A stretch of DNA of 6,447 nucleotides, taken from Candidatus Omnitrophota bacterium (GTDB lineage: Bacteria > Omnitrophota > Koll11 > VGKN01). Location: positions 1 to 6,447 of the forward strand of contig VGKN01000094.1 of NCBI GenBank assembly GCA_016867055.1, written 5' to 3'. Of the stretch, positions 1-5,982 are shown piece by piece. Both the position numbers and the translations under genes were made by a program. The notes under the pieces were generated by a model. The model was not told where the DNA came from and ran no database searches. It saw nothing but the letters and a program-made list of their open reading frames with translations. Position 1 is the first letter of the stretch, and each line of letters begins with the position of its first letter.

Positions 1-1037
1 AAATCGACTACCCCCTTAACTTTTTCAGAATAATCATCCCTGCAAACCAAAAGCGCATCGGGAGTATCGACTATAATTAAGTCCTTGAGTCCAAGCGTCG
101 CTACAAACCTATCCTTGCTCCAAACCAAGATATTCCTGCTGTCTAAGTCGAAAGCATCGGCCTTAAGAACATTATCAGCCTTATCCTTCTGCAGAATATC
201 CTTTAATGACTGCCAGCTACCGATATCCGACCAGTCAAATTTTGCCGGAATCATAGCTACTTTTTTTGATTTCTCCAGCACTGCGTAATCAATAGAAATC
301 GGAATGATCTGTCGCCAAATTTTATTTATATCTTTATTGGGATGAATTGAATTTATCTTATTGGAAAGCGACGGCAAATATCTTTTTATTTCTTCGAGAA
401 TCGTAGAAACCTTCCAAATAAATATACCGCTATTCCAAAAGTAATTATTTTGCCTGACAAGATTCTTCGCTTTTTCTATGCTTGGCTTCTCAATAAATCT
501 ATCCACTATATAACCTTTAGATTTTGCGCTGATTTTCTTTAAAGTCTTAATATAACCATATCCCGTAGCGGCTCTATTAGGTACGATACCCAAAGTAACC
601 AGACGGCCCTCTTGTGCTAAATCACAAGCATCTTCTATAGCTTTTATAAACAATCCGCTTTTAAATATAATGTGGTCTGCAGGCAAAATTGCCATCTTTG
701 CATTAGGATTTTTTAAGGATATGTATCTTGCAGCCAGCGCAATGGCCGGAGCTGTATTTTTACCGATAGGCTCTAAAAAGATATTCTTATCGGGAATTCC
801 AAACTGCATTAGCTCCTTTTTTATCTCAAAGATGTAATGCTGGTTGGTGATGACGTAGATATCCTCGCTGGGAACCAATTTATTTATTCTTGAGATTGTT
901 TGTTCCAGGAGCGTCTTATCGGAGACGACCTTTAGGAATTGCTTGGGAGCAAGCTGCCTGCTTAAAGGCCAGAAACGGCTACCTACCCCGCCTGCCAGAA
1001 TTACTGCGCACAACTTATTATCTTTTTGATTTTTCAT
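1..1037 (-). CDS. manC: Mannose-1-phosphate guanylyltransferase (GDP-mannose pyrophosphorylase), C-terminus cut by window edge
   Basis: This cytoplasmic enzyme makes GDP-mannose from mannose-1-phosphate and GTP, the activated donor for mannose-containing glycans. The 345 residues in the window carry the family motifs in order: the nucleotide-binding signature LAGGVGSRFWPLSR (14-27) followed by PKQF (31-34), EPIGKNTAP (89-97), PADH (119-122), TGYGYI (158-163), FIEKP (181-185), WNSGIFIW (201-208), SIDYAVLEKS (248-257) and DWSDIGSW (268-275). The start is the ATG at 1037-1035, chosen because AGGAG lies 9 nt upstream and because the ATG overlaps the stop of the preceding GT2 gene (TGATG), which implies translational coupling. 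The reading frame is still open at base 1. Whether the protein ends soon after, as in the short form of about 350 residues, or continues into a phosphomannose isomerase cupin domain as in the form of about 470 residues, cannot be told here. The symbol manC is a family-level name. Confidence 0.93.
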   Translation of the reverse strand, partial: MKNQKDNKLCAVILAGGVGSRFWPLSRQLAPKQFLKVVSDKTLLEQTISRINKLVPSEDIYVITNQHYIFEIKKELMQFGIPDKNIFLEPIGKNTAPAIALAARYISLKNPNAKMAILPADHIIFKSGLFIKAIEDACDLAQEGRLVTLGIVPNRAATGYGYIKTLKKISAKSKGYIVDRFIEKPSIEKAKNLVRQNNYFWNSGIFIWKVSTILEEIKRYLPSLSNKINSIHPNKDINKIWRQIIPISIDYAVLEKSKKVAMIPAKFDWSDIGSWQSLKDILQKDKADNVLKADAFDLDSRNILVWSKDRFVATLGLKDLIIVDTPDALLVCRDDYSEKVKGVVD

Positions 1038-1879
1038 CAGCAGATTCTCCTTTTCTTTCTAAACGGAGTTTTGAATCTCACTCGAAACCATTTTAATGGA
1101 AACCACCAGTATCTTCTACTAATATCTTGCCAGTCTTTTCTGCTCAATTGATGATTCAAAACCAAATCTTTCATCACTGCGGGATGAGTCCCAAAATACG
1201 CGGGGAATCTATCGAGATTGCCGAAATCATAATCTTTTTGCCTTTCTTGGTTTTCGAGGCGGGTGAATCCTATTTGCTCAGCATTAACTCTTCTTTGTGT
1301 CATTATATCAGGAGCCTGCACCCAACCATAATGATAGATAAAACATTCTGTTTTTCCCCGATTCAAAGGCTTTTGATCTTTTCTCTCGAAACCGTAAGCA
1401 TCGCCCATAGACTGGATCTGACCGTTGTTTTTAATAATCCTGTCCTGCTTCTGAAACCAACCGCTATCCACTCTGTATCTATAGTAACTGCCATAAAAAT
1501 GCAGCCAGGTAAATCTAAGGGCATCTATGCTGGAGTCATTAAGATACTTGTTCATCAGTTTCTTCAAAATCGGTAAGTCTCTTTCGTGTATAACCTCATC
1601 GCTCTGCAGATAAAAAGCCCAGTCGCCTTTGCATTCAGACAAAGCGATATTGGTCTGCCTAGATAACACTAATTCTTTCTCGGAAAAATCCCATTTATTC
1701 TGGATTATTTTAATACGCTGATCTTTTATCGACTTGATGAGCTCCAAAGTCCTATCTTCAGAATCTCCAACATTCACAATAAACTCATCGCAAATTGGCA
1801 GAATAGACCTAATCGACTCTAGGATAGGATAATTAAATTTAATCGCGTTTCTGGCTATCGTGAAACCGCTGACCTTCAT
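1037..1879 (-). CDS. Family 2 glycosyltransferase (GT-A fold), 280 residues
   Basis: This is an inverting GT2-type enzyme expected to transfer a sugar from a nucleotide-sugar donor at the cytoplasmic face of the membrane. The N-terminus MKVSGFTIARNAI (1-13) is the usual first strand of the fold. GDSEDRT (38-44) matches the 'VGDSxDxT' segment, and GDWAFYLQSDE (85-95) holds the metal-binding DXD-type site as QSDE at 92-95. HYGW (183-186) is a conserved-looking segment of this subgroup. The final 26 residues (255-280) contain 11 Arg/Lys and 8 aromatic residues but no membrane helix, so they may dock the enzyme on the inner membrane. The start ATG overlaps the upstream GT4 stop by four bases (ATGA), and the best ribosome site is only a weak AGAGG 10 nt upstream. 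Donor and acceptor are unknown; mannose is possible from the adjacent GDP-mannose gene. Confidence 0.88.
   Translation of the reverse strand: MKVSGFTIARNAIKFNYPILESIRSILPICDEFIVNVGDSEDRTLELIKSIKDQRIKIIQNKWDFSEKELVLSRQTNIALSECKGDWAFYLQSDEVIHERDLPILKKLMNKYLNDSSIDALRFTWLHFYGSYYRYRVDSGWFQKQDRIIKNNGQIQSMGDAYGFERKDQKPLNRGKTECFIYHYGWVQAPDIMTQRRVNAEQIGFTRLENQERQKDYDFGNLDRFPAYFGTHPAVMKDLVLNHQLSRKDWQDISRRYWWFPLKWFRVRFKTPFRKKRRIC
1047..1051 (-). promoter_or_regulatory. Shine-Dalgarno site of the guanylyltransferase gene, inside the GT2 coding end
   Basis: AGGAG on the minus strand lies 9 nt before the ATG at 1037. It is embedded in the codons for K276-R277-R278 of the GT2 protein, whose stop overlaps the ATG as TGATG. 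This arrangement lets terminating ribosomes restart on the next gene and supports the chosen start. Confidence 0.75.
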
Positions 1880-2988
1880 TGACCTGCAACCTCTTTATAA
1901 ACTTTCAAAGTTTTTAACGCTGCCTCTTGCCATGAAAACAATTTTGATTTTTCCAGGCCTTTTCTTTGTAGATTTTCTTTTAATCGGCTATCGTTTAGAA
2001 TATTTAATATTGCCACCGAGAGCTCCTCGCTATTTCCCGGCTCAACTAACAAAGCAGCTTGCTCTCCGATCTCCCTGCAGGATGAAACATTAGAAGTCAC
2101 TACAGGCCTGCCGCAACTAAAAGCCTCTAAAATCGGAAATCCAAATCCCTCGTAAAATGACGGATAAACAAAGACTTCAGCCAGGTTATAGAAATTATTC
2201 AAGACATTATTGGGCTGATAATCTAAAAATACTATATCGGATTTATATTTAGACTCGTTATAAAGCTTAAATATTTCTTCATACATCCAGCCTTTCATGC
2301 CGATTATCACGAGTTTGTGGGGGATATTGTTTTTGTCCTTGAGGCCATTGAATGCCAATATCAAATTTCCTATATTCTTGCGCGGCTCAATGGTCCCCAC
2401 GAATAAAATAAAATTCTCATTTATGCCGAAGCTGCTAACTGTTTTTTTGGCCTGCTGGAATTCTGGCTGGTCCATAGGATAGAAATTATCCCTATCTACG
2501 CCCGCATAGACCAGCTCTATTTTGCTATCTGGCACTCCGTATAATCTCTGCAAATCCGAAATCGTGCTCTTAGAGTAGCAAATAATTTTATCGGCCTTTG
2601 CTATCGTATCCAGAATCTGCCTTTCGGCGTTTGCAATCGTATCCTTGGAATGACCGTAGGGATACATCTTGAATATCAAGTCATGGACCGTCACAACAAT
2701 CTTGGTATCATTTATATCCAGCATATCCTGGCTGGGAGTATGGAAAACGCTTGCCTTGCCCAGAGTTTTATTCAAACCCCTATTGAATCGGTCAATTTTA
2801 TATCTTATATTTTTGGCCCTAATATCTGGGAGCTTTTTATCTTTGCTAAACAATTTTATTTTTGAATAAAGAAAGTATTCGTTTTCGCTATCAATCTTGA
2901 ACAGATTTTTCAATAGATTATAGGTATACTGGCCTACGCCGGTGCGCGTCTTCTTTAATGTTGAACGAATATCAATTGCTATCTTCAT
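1876..2988 (-). CDS. Family 4 glycosyltransferase (GT-B fold), 370 residues
   Basis: This is a complete retaining GT4 enzyme of the mannosyltransferase-like group, expected to be cytoplasmic or peripheral on the inner membrane. The N-terminal domain shows the glycine-rich acceptor loop TRTGVGQY (14-21) and VHDL (101-104). The C-terminal nucleotide-sugar domain starts near VGTIEPRKN (197-205), where Arg and Lys usually contact the donor phosphates. It contains SFYEGFGFPILEAFSCGRPVVTSN at 277-300 (given in two runs: SFYEGFGFPILE, then AFSCGRPVVTSN), in which E280 and E288 form the EX7E motif. The length is normal for the family. It begins 4 nt after the DUF3108 stop with little Shine-Dalgarno sequence, so translation is probably coupled. 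It ends overlapping the GT2 start. A mannosyltransferase role is plausible from similarity and the downstream GDP-mannose gene, but specificity cannot be read from sequence. Confidence 0.92.
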   Translation of the reverse strand: MKIAIDIRSTLKKTRTGVGQYTYNLLKNLFKIDSENEYFLYSKIKLFSKDKKLPDIRAKNIRYKIDRFNRGLNKTLGKASVFHTPSQDMLDINDTKIVVTVHDLIFKMYPYGHSKDTIANAERQILDTIAKADKIICYSKSTISDLQRLYGVPDSKIELVYAGVDRDNFYPMDQPEFQQAKKTVSSFGINENFILFVGTIEPRKNIGNLILAFNGLKDKNNIPHKLVIIGMKGWMYEEIFKLYNESKYKSDIVFLDYQPNNVLNNFYNLAEVFVYPSFYEGFGFPILEAFSCGRPVVTSNVSSCREIGEQAALLVEPGNSEELSVAILNILNDSRLKENLQRKGLEKSKLFSWQEAALKTLKVYKEVAGQ

Positions 2989-2992
2989 ATTC

Positions 2993-3760
2993 TTATTTTA
3001 GCCCGGCTAAACTAGCTGTAACCAGGCCACCGGAAGTCATAATCTTAATCAAAAACGGAGTTTTTGCCTTATTATCGAAAAACCAGATAGATAGACTGGT
3101 CTTATGCCTTGGGCTCTTATCAGCTCTTTTGACCTCTGCAGTTACTATCCAATAACCGGTTTTTTCCCCGTTTATATCTAATTGCTTGTAGTCCAATACT
3201 CTTGCCAACATGATATAATTTTTTTGGTTGGTATTGATATGGGTCTGGATTTCTCTGCCCTTCTCGAATTCCTGACTGCGTAGATAAAATATAGCCGAAA
3301 TTGGATCGCGCGTGTCTTCAAAAATCTCCCTTTGAACATCACCGATCCTCATGACCTTCTGTTTCTGATCGTAAATAATCTCTCTATTATAATTATAGGT
3401 ACCCGGTGTCTTAACCTGCTGCGAGAATTTCAAGGGGCACAAGTTTTTCATATCAACATAGGAATCAGCCTGCATCTGGGCTTGAAAAATCTTGGAAAAA
3501 TACGGCATTGTCTGGGCAGTTGCCTTAAAGTGAAAAACGCTTTTTCTATCGAGTTTTTCTGCCCCCAGGTCTTCGATCCTTGCTGTCGCGGCAGGAAGTA
3601 TTCCGAAAAATTTAATATTTAAAACCAAGGTTTTGCTATCGAGATTTTTGTTTTTAAAGTTTTTGATGAGCAAAGTGGGGCTATCTTTAACAATTTCGTT
3701 TAAAGACAATAATGCTGCGATTAATAACAAAACTAAAAGAGCAATTTTCACGAATCTCAT
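2993..3760 (-). CDS. DUF3108 domain protein with N-terminal signal or anchor segment
   Basis: This 255-residue protein matches the pattern of DUF3108, a family of envelope proteins of unproven function that is predicted to form a beta-rich fold. A hydrophobic N-terminal helix (about 5-20, after MRFVK) is a signal peptide or anchor. No lipobox cysteine is present, so it should be periplasmic or membrane-tethered rather than a lipoprotein. Family-like segments are FFGILPAATA (51-60), DTRDPISAIFYLRS (149-162), LSIWFFDNKAKTPFLIKI (223-240) and GGLVTASL (244-251). The start is fixed by a near-perfect AAAGGAGG, 6 nt before the ATG, the strongest ribosome site in the window. It follows the GIY-YIG module after an 80-bp gap and is almost contiguous with the GT4 gene downstream. 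Its position among glycosyltransferases suggests a role in handling or exporting the glycan, which is inference only. Confidence 0.85.
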   Translation of the reverse strand: MRFVKIALLVLLLIAALLSLNEIVKDSPTLLIKNFKNKNLDSKTLVLNIKFFGILPAATARIEDLGAEKLDRKSVFHFKATAQTMPYFSKIFQAQMQADSYVDMKNLCPLKFSQQVKTPGTYNYNREIIYDQKQKVMRIGDVQREIFEDTRDPISAIFYLRSQEFEKGREIQTHINTNQKNYIMLARVLDYKQLDINGEKTGYWIVTAEVKRADKSPRHKTSLSIWFFDNKAKTPFLIKIMTSGGLVTASLAGLK

Positions 3761-3766
3761 CTTGTC

Positions 3767-3774
3767 CCTCCTTT
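3767..3774 (-). promoter_or_regulatory. Strong Shine-Dalgarno site of the DUF3108 gene
   Basis: Read on the minus strand this is AAAGGAGG followed by a 6-nt spacer and the ATG at 3760. It is much stronger than the sites before the GT4 and GT2 genes. It suggests that translation starts afresh here after the inserted GIY-YIG module instead of relying on coupling. Confidence 0.85.
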
Positions 3775-3783
3775 AGTGAGCGC

Positions 3784-3807
3784 ATCCTTGACAAGCTTGT
3801 CAAGGAT
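3784..3807. repeat. Perfect 24-bp palindrome
   Basis: The half-site ATCCTTGACAAG is followed directly by its exact reverse complement, with the centre between 3795 and 3796. Outside a 2-nt bulge (TT at 3808-3809), GCGC on the left (3780-3783) can pair with GCGC on the right, lengthening the stem. There is no T-tract on either side, so it is not a standard intrinsic terminator. It lies between the GIY-YIG stop and the DUF3108 ribosome site. It could be a protein-binding site, a REP-like repeat or the end of a mobile element. Confidence 0.9.
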
Positions 3808-3820
3808 TTGCGCGAACTAA

Positions 3821-3837
3821 ACCCCGCCCTTTTGGCG
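3821..3837 (+). repeat. Left copy of a 17-bp inverted repeat flanking the GIY-YIG gene
   Basis: The sequence ACCCCGCCCTTTTGGCG is the exact reverse complement of 4118-4134. It lies 3 nt beyond the GIY-YIG stop codon. It can itself form a small CGCC/GGCG hairpin with a 5-nt loop. Neighbouring bases outside the 17 bp do not match its partner, so the repeat has sharp limits. Confidence 0.92.
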
Positions 3838-3840
3838 AAC

Positions 3841-4101
3841 TCAACTAGCTAAACTCCTTTTTATCCTTCTTTTAAGATGGCCTATCACACTGCCGTGATG
3901 TTTTAACTTATTTTCACGCTCTAAGGCATCTTGTTTATTCAAATAGGCTTCGTAATAAACTATTCTAAACGGTTTGTATCTTTTGGTCGAATAATTGCCA
4001 CCGCTATTATGATTGGCTAACCTTATTGTTAAATTGCCAGTATTGCCAACATAAAGATAATCCTTATCTTTTTGGCTTTGCAAGACATAAACATAATGCA
4101 T
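3841..4101 (-). CDS. Small GIY-YIG nuclease-domain protein, 86 residues
   Basis: This single-domain protein resembles the YhbQ-like GIY-YIG family, which has the nuclease fold shared with UvrC and homing endonucleases; the cellular role of most short members is not established. Visible elements are YVYVL (3-7) for the GIY strand, LYVG (16-19) for YIG, R27 in TIRLANHNSG (25-34), STKRYKPFRIVYYEAY (38-53), and the likely metal-binding glutamate E63 in ALERENKLK (59-67). The C-terminal tail is basic. The catalytic Tyr, Arg and Glu positions are kept, so it looks intact. The ATG at 4101 was chosen because AAGGAG lies 8 nt upstream. A GTG at 4149 would add 16 residues, but these are read from the repeat and the ribosome site. 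It has no evident link to polysaccharide synthesis. It sits between 17-bp inverted repeats, as cargo or as the mobility gene of a small element. Confidence 0.85.
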   Translation of the reverse strand: MHYVYVLQSQKDKDYLYVGNTGNLTIRLANHNSGGNYSTKRYKPFRIVYYEAYLNKQDALERENKLKHHGSVIGHLKRRIKRSLAS

Positions 4102-4109
4102 AAATATTT

Positions 4110-4115
4110 CTCCTT
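4110..4115 (-). promoter_or_regulatory. Shine-Dalgarno site that decides the GIY-YIG start
   Basis: On the minus strand this reads AAGGAG, 8 nt before the ATG at 4101. It lies inside the longer open frame that begins at the GTG at 4149, which argues that the longer frame is not the real gene. It directly adjoins the small hairpin formed by the right inverted repeat (4116-4132), so folding there could affect access by ribosomes. Confidence 0.8.
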
Positions 4116-4117
4116 CC

Positions 4118-4134
4118 CGCCAAAAGGGCGGGGT
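4118..4134 (-). repeat. Right copy of the 17-bp inverted repeat flanking the GIY-YIG gene
   Basis: This is the exact reverse complement of 3821-3837 and lies 16 nt upstream of the GIY-YIG start codon. With one extra pair on each side it folds as CCCGCC, a 5-nt loop, and GGCGGG (4116-4132). Its outer end overlaps by 3 nt the start of the larger hairpin at 4132-4194, so the two repeats are joined without a spacer. Confidence 0.92.
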
Positions 4135-4194
4135 CAAATTCAGACACACGATTTACGTTCACTCTCGTTCCGTAAATCGTGTCTTCATTTGACC
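4132..4194. repeat. Large imperfect hairpin overlapping the end of the GT-C-like gene
   Basis: The arms are 4132-4157 and 4171-4194 around a 13-nt loop (4158-4170). The inner 12 bp (ACACGATTTACG with CGTAAATCGTGT) pair perfectly. After a 2-nt bulge there are 2 more pairs, a two-base mismatch and 8 further pairs (GGTCAAAT with ATTTGACC), about 22 bp in all. On the minus strand the upstream arm is codons 596-603 of the membrane-protein gene, and the loop holds its last three codons and TGA stop. No T-tract follows, so it is not a classical terminator, though it could protect the 3' end of the mRNA or pause transcription. The shape resembles a palindromic intergenic repeat. Confidence 0.88.
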
Positions 4195-5979
4195 TTTAAT
4201 TATTGCCGGCTCAATCGGAACTGCGACAACTTCGTAAACATCAATATCATCAAAATTCTTGATAAATTTAAGTTTTTTATTTCTCTTTATATTTTCTAGT
4301 TCGCTCTTATCGCTTAGAAGATTGGATGCTTCATATGAGCTTGTATGGACTAATACATATTTTACCCCTAACCATTTCAGAACGCTCGCGGTATTAGGAT
4401 CAGAAAGATGGGCTAGCAGGCGGGCGACTTCGTTTGCTTTTGTACCCGGAACCGTTCCGTTAATAATACTTTTATGATGGACCGTCTGAAAGAATTTATA
4501 CATTTCATTTTGGCCTTTTATATCTAAAGGGTATTCTGCGATTACAAGATCTTCCGGCTCGTCTTTTAACCAGTCGTAAACTTTAGGGCGCTTGCTAATA
4601 TCAATTACCTTAAAAGGCGGAAAATTGATAAATTCAAAAAGAAGCAAAGAAGATAGCAAAAAAGTGACTGATATTTTAGAAGTATTTGTTTTAAACTTTC
4701 CTAAAATGAATTTTAAGCCAAATCCTGCCAAACAAGCAACGCCAAGCATAACAATGATGCCAAAACGACAATACGCCCTAACCATAGGAATAATCTTGTA
4801 CATAAAATTCGATGGCAAATAAACTCTAAAGGAACCGAAATTCCACCAAGGCGGCTGAGAGAACAGCCAGGCAATAACCACTAAAAAAACAAAATAGCCG
4901 ATGGCAAAATTCTCACTCTGTTCCAAGGCCTCATGGCCCTTTAATGACAGCCTACTTTTCTTTCTCCAAAAACGGAATGCTAGAAAGGCGAGTATTATAG
5001 TAATCCAGCCTAAATAAAGCGCATGTTCCGTATAGCTCTTGCCGTAAAGAAAATCTCCGACAAAGTACTCTGTGAATTTCCCGAAAATAGGATGTTGCGC
5101 CGAAGGCAAAAGATAGCTTAAAGGTTTTGCTGACTGAGAGAATAGGTCTTCAAAAGGCCTGCGATAAGGATTAGTTGCCGAAGCAGCCGTAGAAGTAGAA
5201 AACTTCAAGGCTTTATTTAAAAAACCCAAATATTGCCAAGATAATATAATGAAAGCTAAGATCAATATTACCGATAGCCTCTTAAAATATTTTATGTCGT
5301 CTTTAAATAAAGCGTGTTTTTTCAAGAATTTTGCCTTCCAGTTAAAAAATAGCGAATAAATCACAAAAATAAAAAGTACAAAACTACCAAACAGCGCAAT
5401 ATGCAGATCGAACGAGTATAGCAATAAAATACTGCAAAAAAACAAAACTGCCGTAGCTTTAGAAAACTTTTCTTTTAACAGGATAGCGCTCAATAAAACC
5501 AAAGGAATCCATTCATTATAAGTTAAGGTTGGGTGCTGCCAAAGACGAGAAAACTGGTATGGACAAAAAGCAAAAGCTATACCGCTAAATACCCCTGAAA
5601 ACCCATTTTTGGTTAGATAAAAAACAAGTAAATAAACGAAAAATCCGCTTAAAAATATATTAAAAATCAGAGGTAGATTGTAAGCAATCAACGGCGTAGT
5701 AAGAATGCTCAAAGAAAATGTTAATAGTATATATAAAGAAGGGATGTATCCGGTCGTAAATAAATCAACTCCGAATGGATGACCTATCAAGGGCGTATGC
5801 CACAGAGGCATATTGTTGCGCCAAGAATAACCTACCGTCCAGAATTGCCAAATGCTTCCATACGGCTCGTCTGTAAATTCAAATCCGGGAATAAAAGAAT
5901 TAATCTTAAAGACAAGCGGATAAGTCATGGCTATAGTCAAAATTCCAAAAATTATAAAAATTGGTAGATGTTTTCTCAT
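4159..5979 (-). CDS. Polytopic membrane protein, GT-C/YfhO-like putative glycosyltransferase, 606 residues
   Basis: This integral membrane protein resembles GT-C fold enzymes, which use polyprenyl-phosphate sugars at the outer face of the inner membrane; the exact family was not identified. About 11-12 hydrophobic helices are visible (roughly 5-25, 80-98, 103-122, 125-140, 156-170, 175-190, 193-212, 235-255, 320-336, 358-374, 405-426 and 434-450). The first outer loop contains FTDEPYG (35-41), whose D37-E38 fits the catalytic acidic pair of GT-C enzymes. NLPLIFNIFLSGFFVYLL (101-118) and the segment ending in HPTLTYNEWIPL (149-160) are typical of YfhO/PMT-like proteins. A soluble domain of about 135 residues follows (455-590). 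The start is 3 nt after the preceding GT4 stop, with no clear ribosome site, so coupling is likely. The last 11 residues (596-606) are encoded by the hairpin repeat, so the native C-terminus was probably altered. Confidence 0.8.
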   Translation of the reverse strand: MRKHLPIFIIFGILTIAMTYPLVFKINSFIPGFEFTDEPYGSIWQFWTVGYSWRNNMPLWHTPLIGHPFGVDLFTTGYIPSLYILLTFSLSILTTPLIAYNLPLIFNIFLSGFFVYLLVFYLTKNGFSGVFSGIAFAFCPYQFSRLWQHPTLTYNEWIPLVLLSAILLKEKFSKATAVLFFCSILLLYSFDLHIALFGSFVLFIFVIYSLFFNWKAKFLKKHALFKDDIKYFKRLSVILILAFIILSWQYLGFLNKALKFSTSTAASATNPYRRPFEDLFSQSAKPLSYLLPSAQHPIFGKFTEYFVGDFLYGKSYTEHALYLGWITIILAFLAFRFWRKKSRLSLKGHEALEQSENFAIGYFVFLVVIAWLFSQPPWWNFGSFRVYLPSNFMYKIIPMVRAYCRFGIIVMLGVACLAGFGLKFILGKFKTNTSKISVTFLLSSLLLFEFINFPPFKVIDISKRPKVYDWLKDEPEDLVIAEYPLDIKGQNEMYKFFQTVHHKSIINGTVPGTKANEVARLLAHLSDPNTASVLKWLGVKYVLVHTSSYEASNLLSDKSELENIKRNKKLKFIKNFDDIDVYEVVAVPIEPAIIKGQMKTRFTERE

Positions 5980-5982
5980 ATT

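Noticed and set aside
85..288. Plus-strand open frame near the left edge, and other short plus-strand frames in the window
   Set aside because: They are antisense to the guanylyltransferase and other clear genes, have no ribosome sites of note and show no recognisable protein features.
1127..1576. Plus-strand open frame of 149 codons
   Set aside because: It lies wholly antisense to the well-supported GT2 gene, has no recognisable domain, and runs against the direction of every other gene.
3784..3812. Promoter suggested by TTGACA within the palindrome
   Set aside because: Seventeen bases after the minus-strand TTGACA the sequence is CTCACT, a poor -10. The hexamer occurs on both strands simply because of the palindrome.
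4102..4149. Longer GIY-YIG start at a GTG, adding 16 residues (MCLNLTPPFWREGEIF)
   Set aside because: The extra codons run through the hairpin arm, the inverted repeat and the AAGGAG ribosome site of the ATG at 4101. The family domain begins at the later methionine.
4132..4194. Intrinsic terminator after the GT-C gene
   Set aside because: The stem is long, but the stop codon is in the loop and no run of T follows on the minus strand. A pausing or RNA-protecting role is not excluded.
4072..4299. Plus-strand open frame across the repeat region
   Set aside because: It reads antisense through the GIY-YIG start, the hairpin and the end of the GT-C gene, with no family resemblance.
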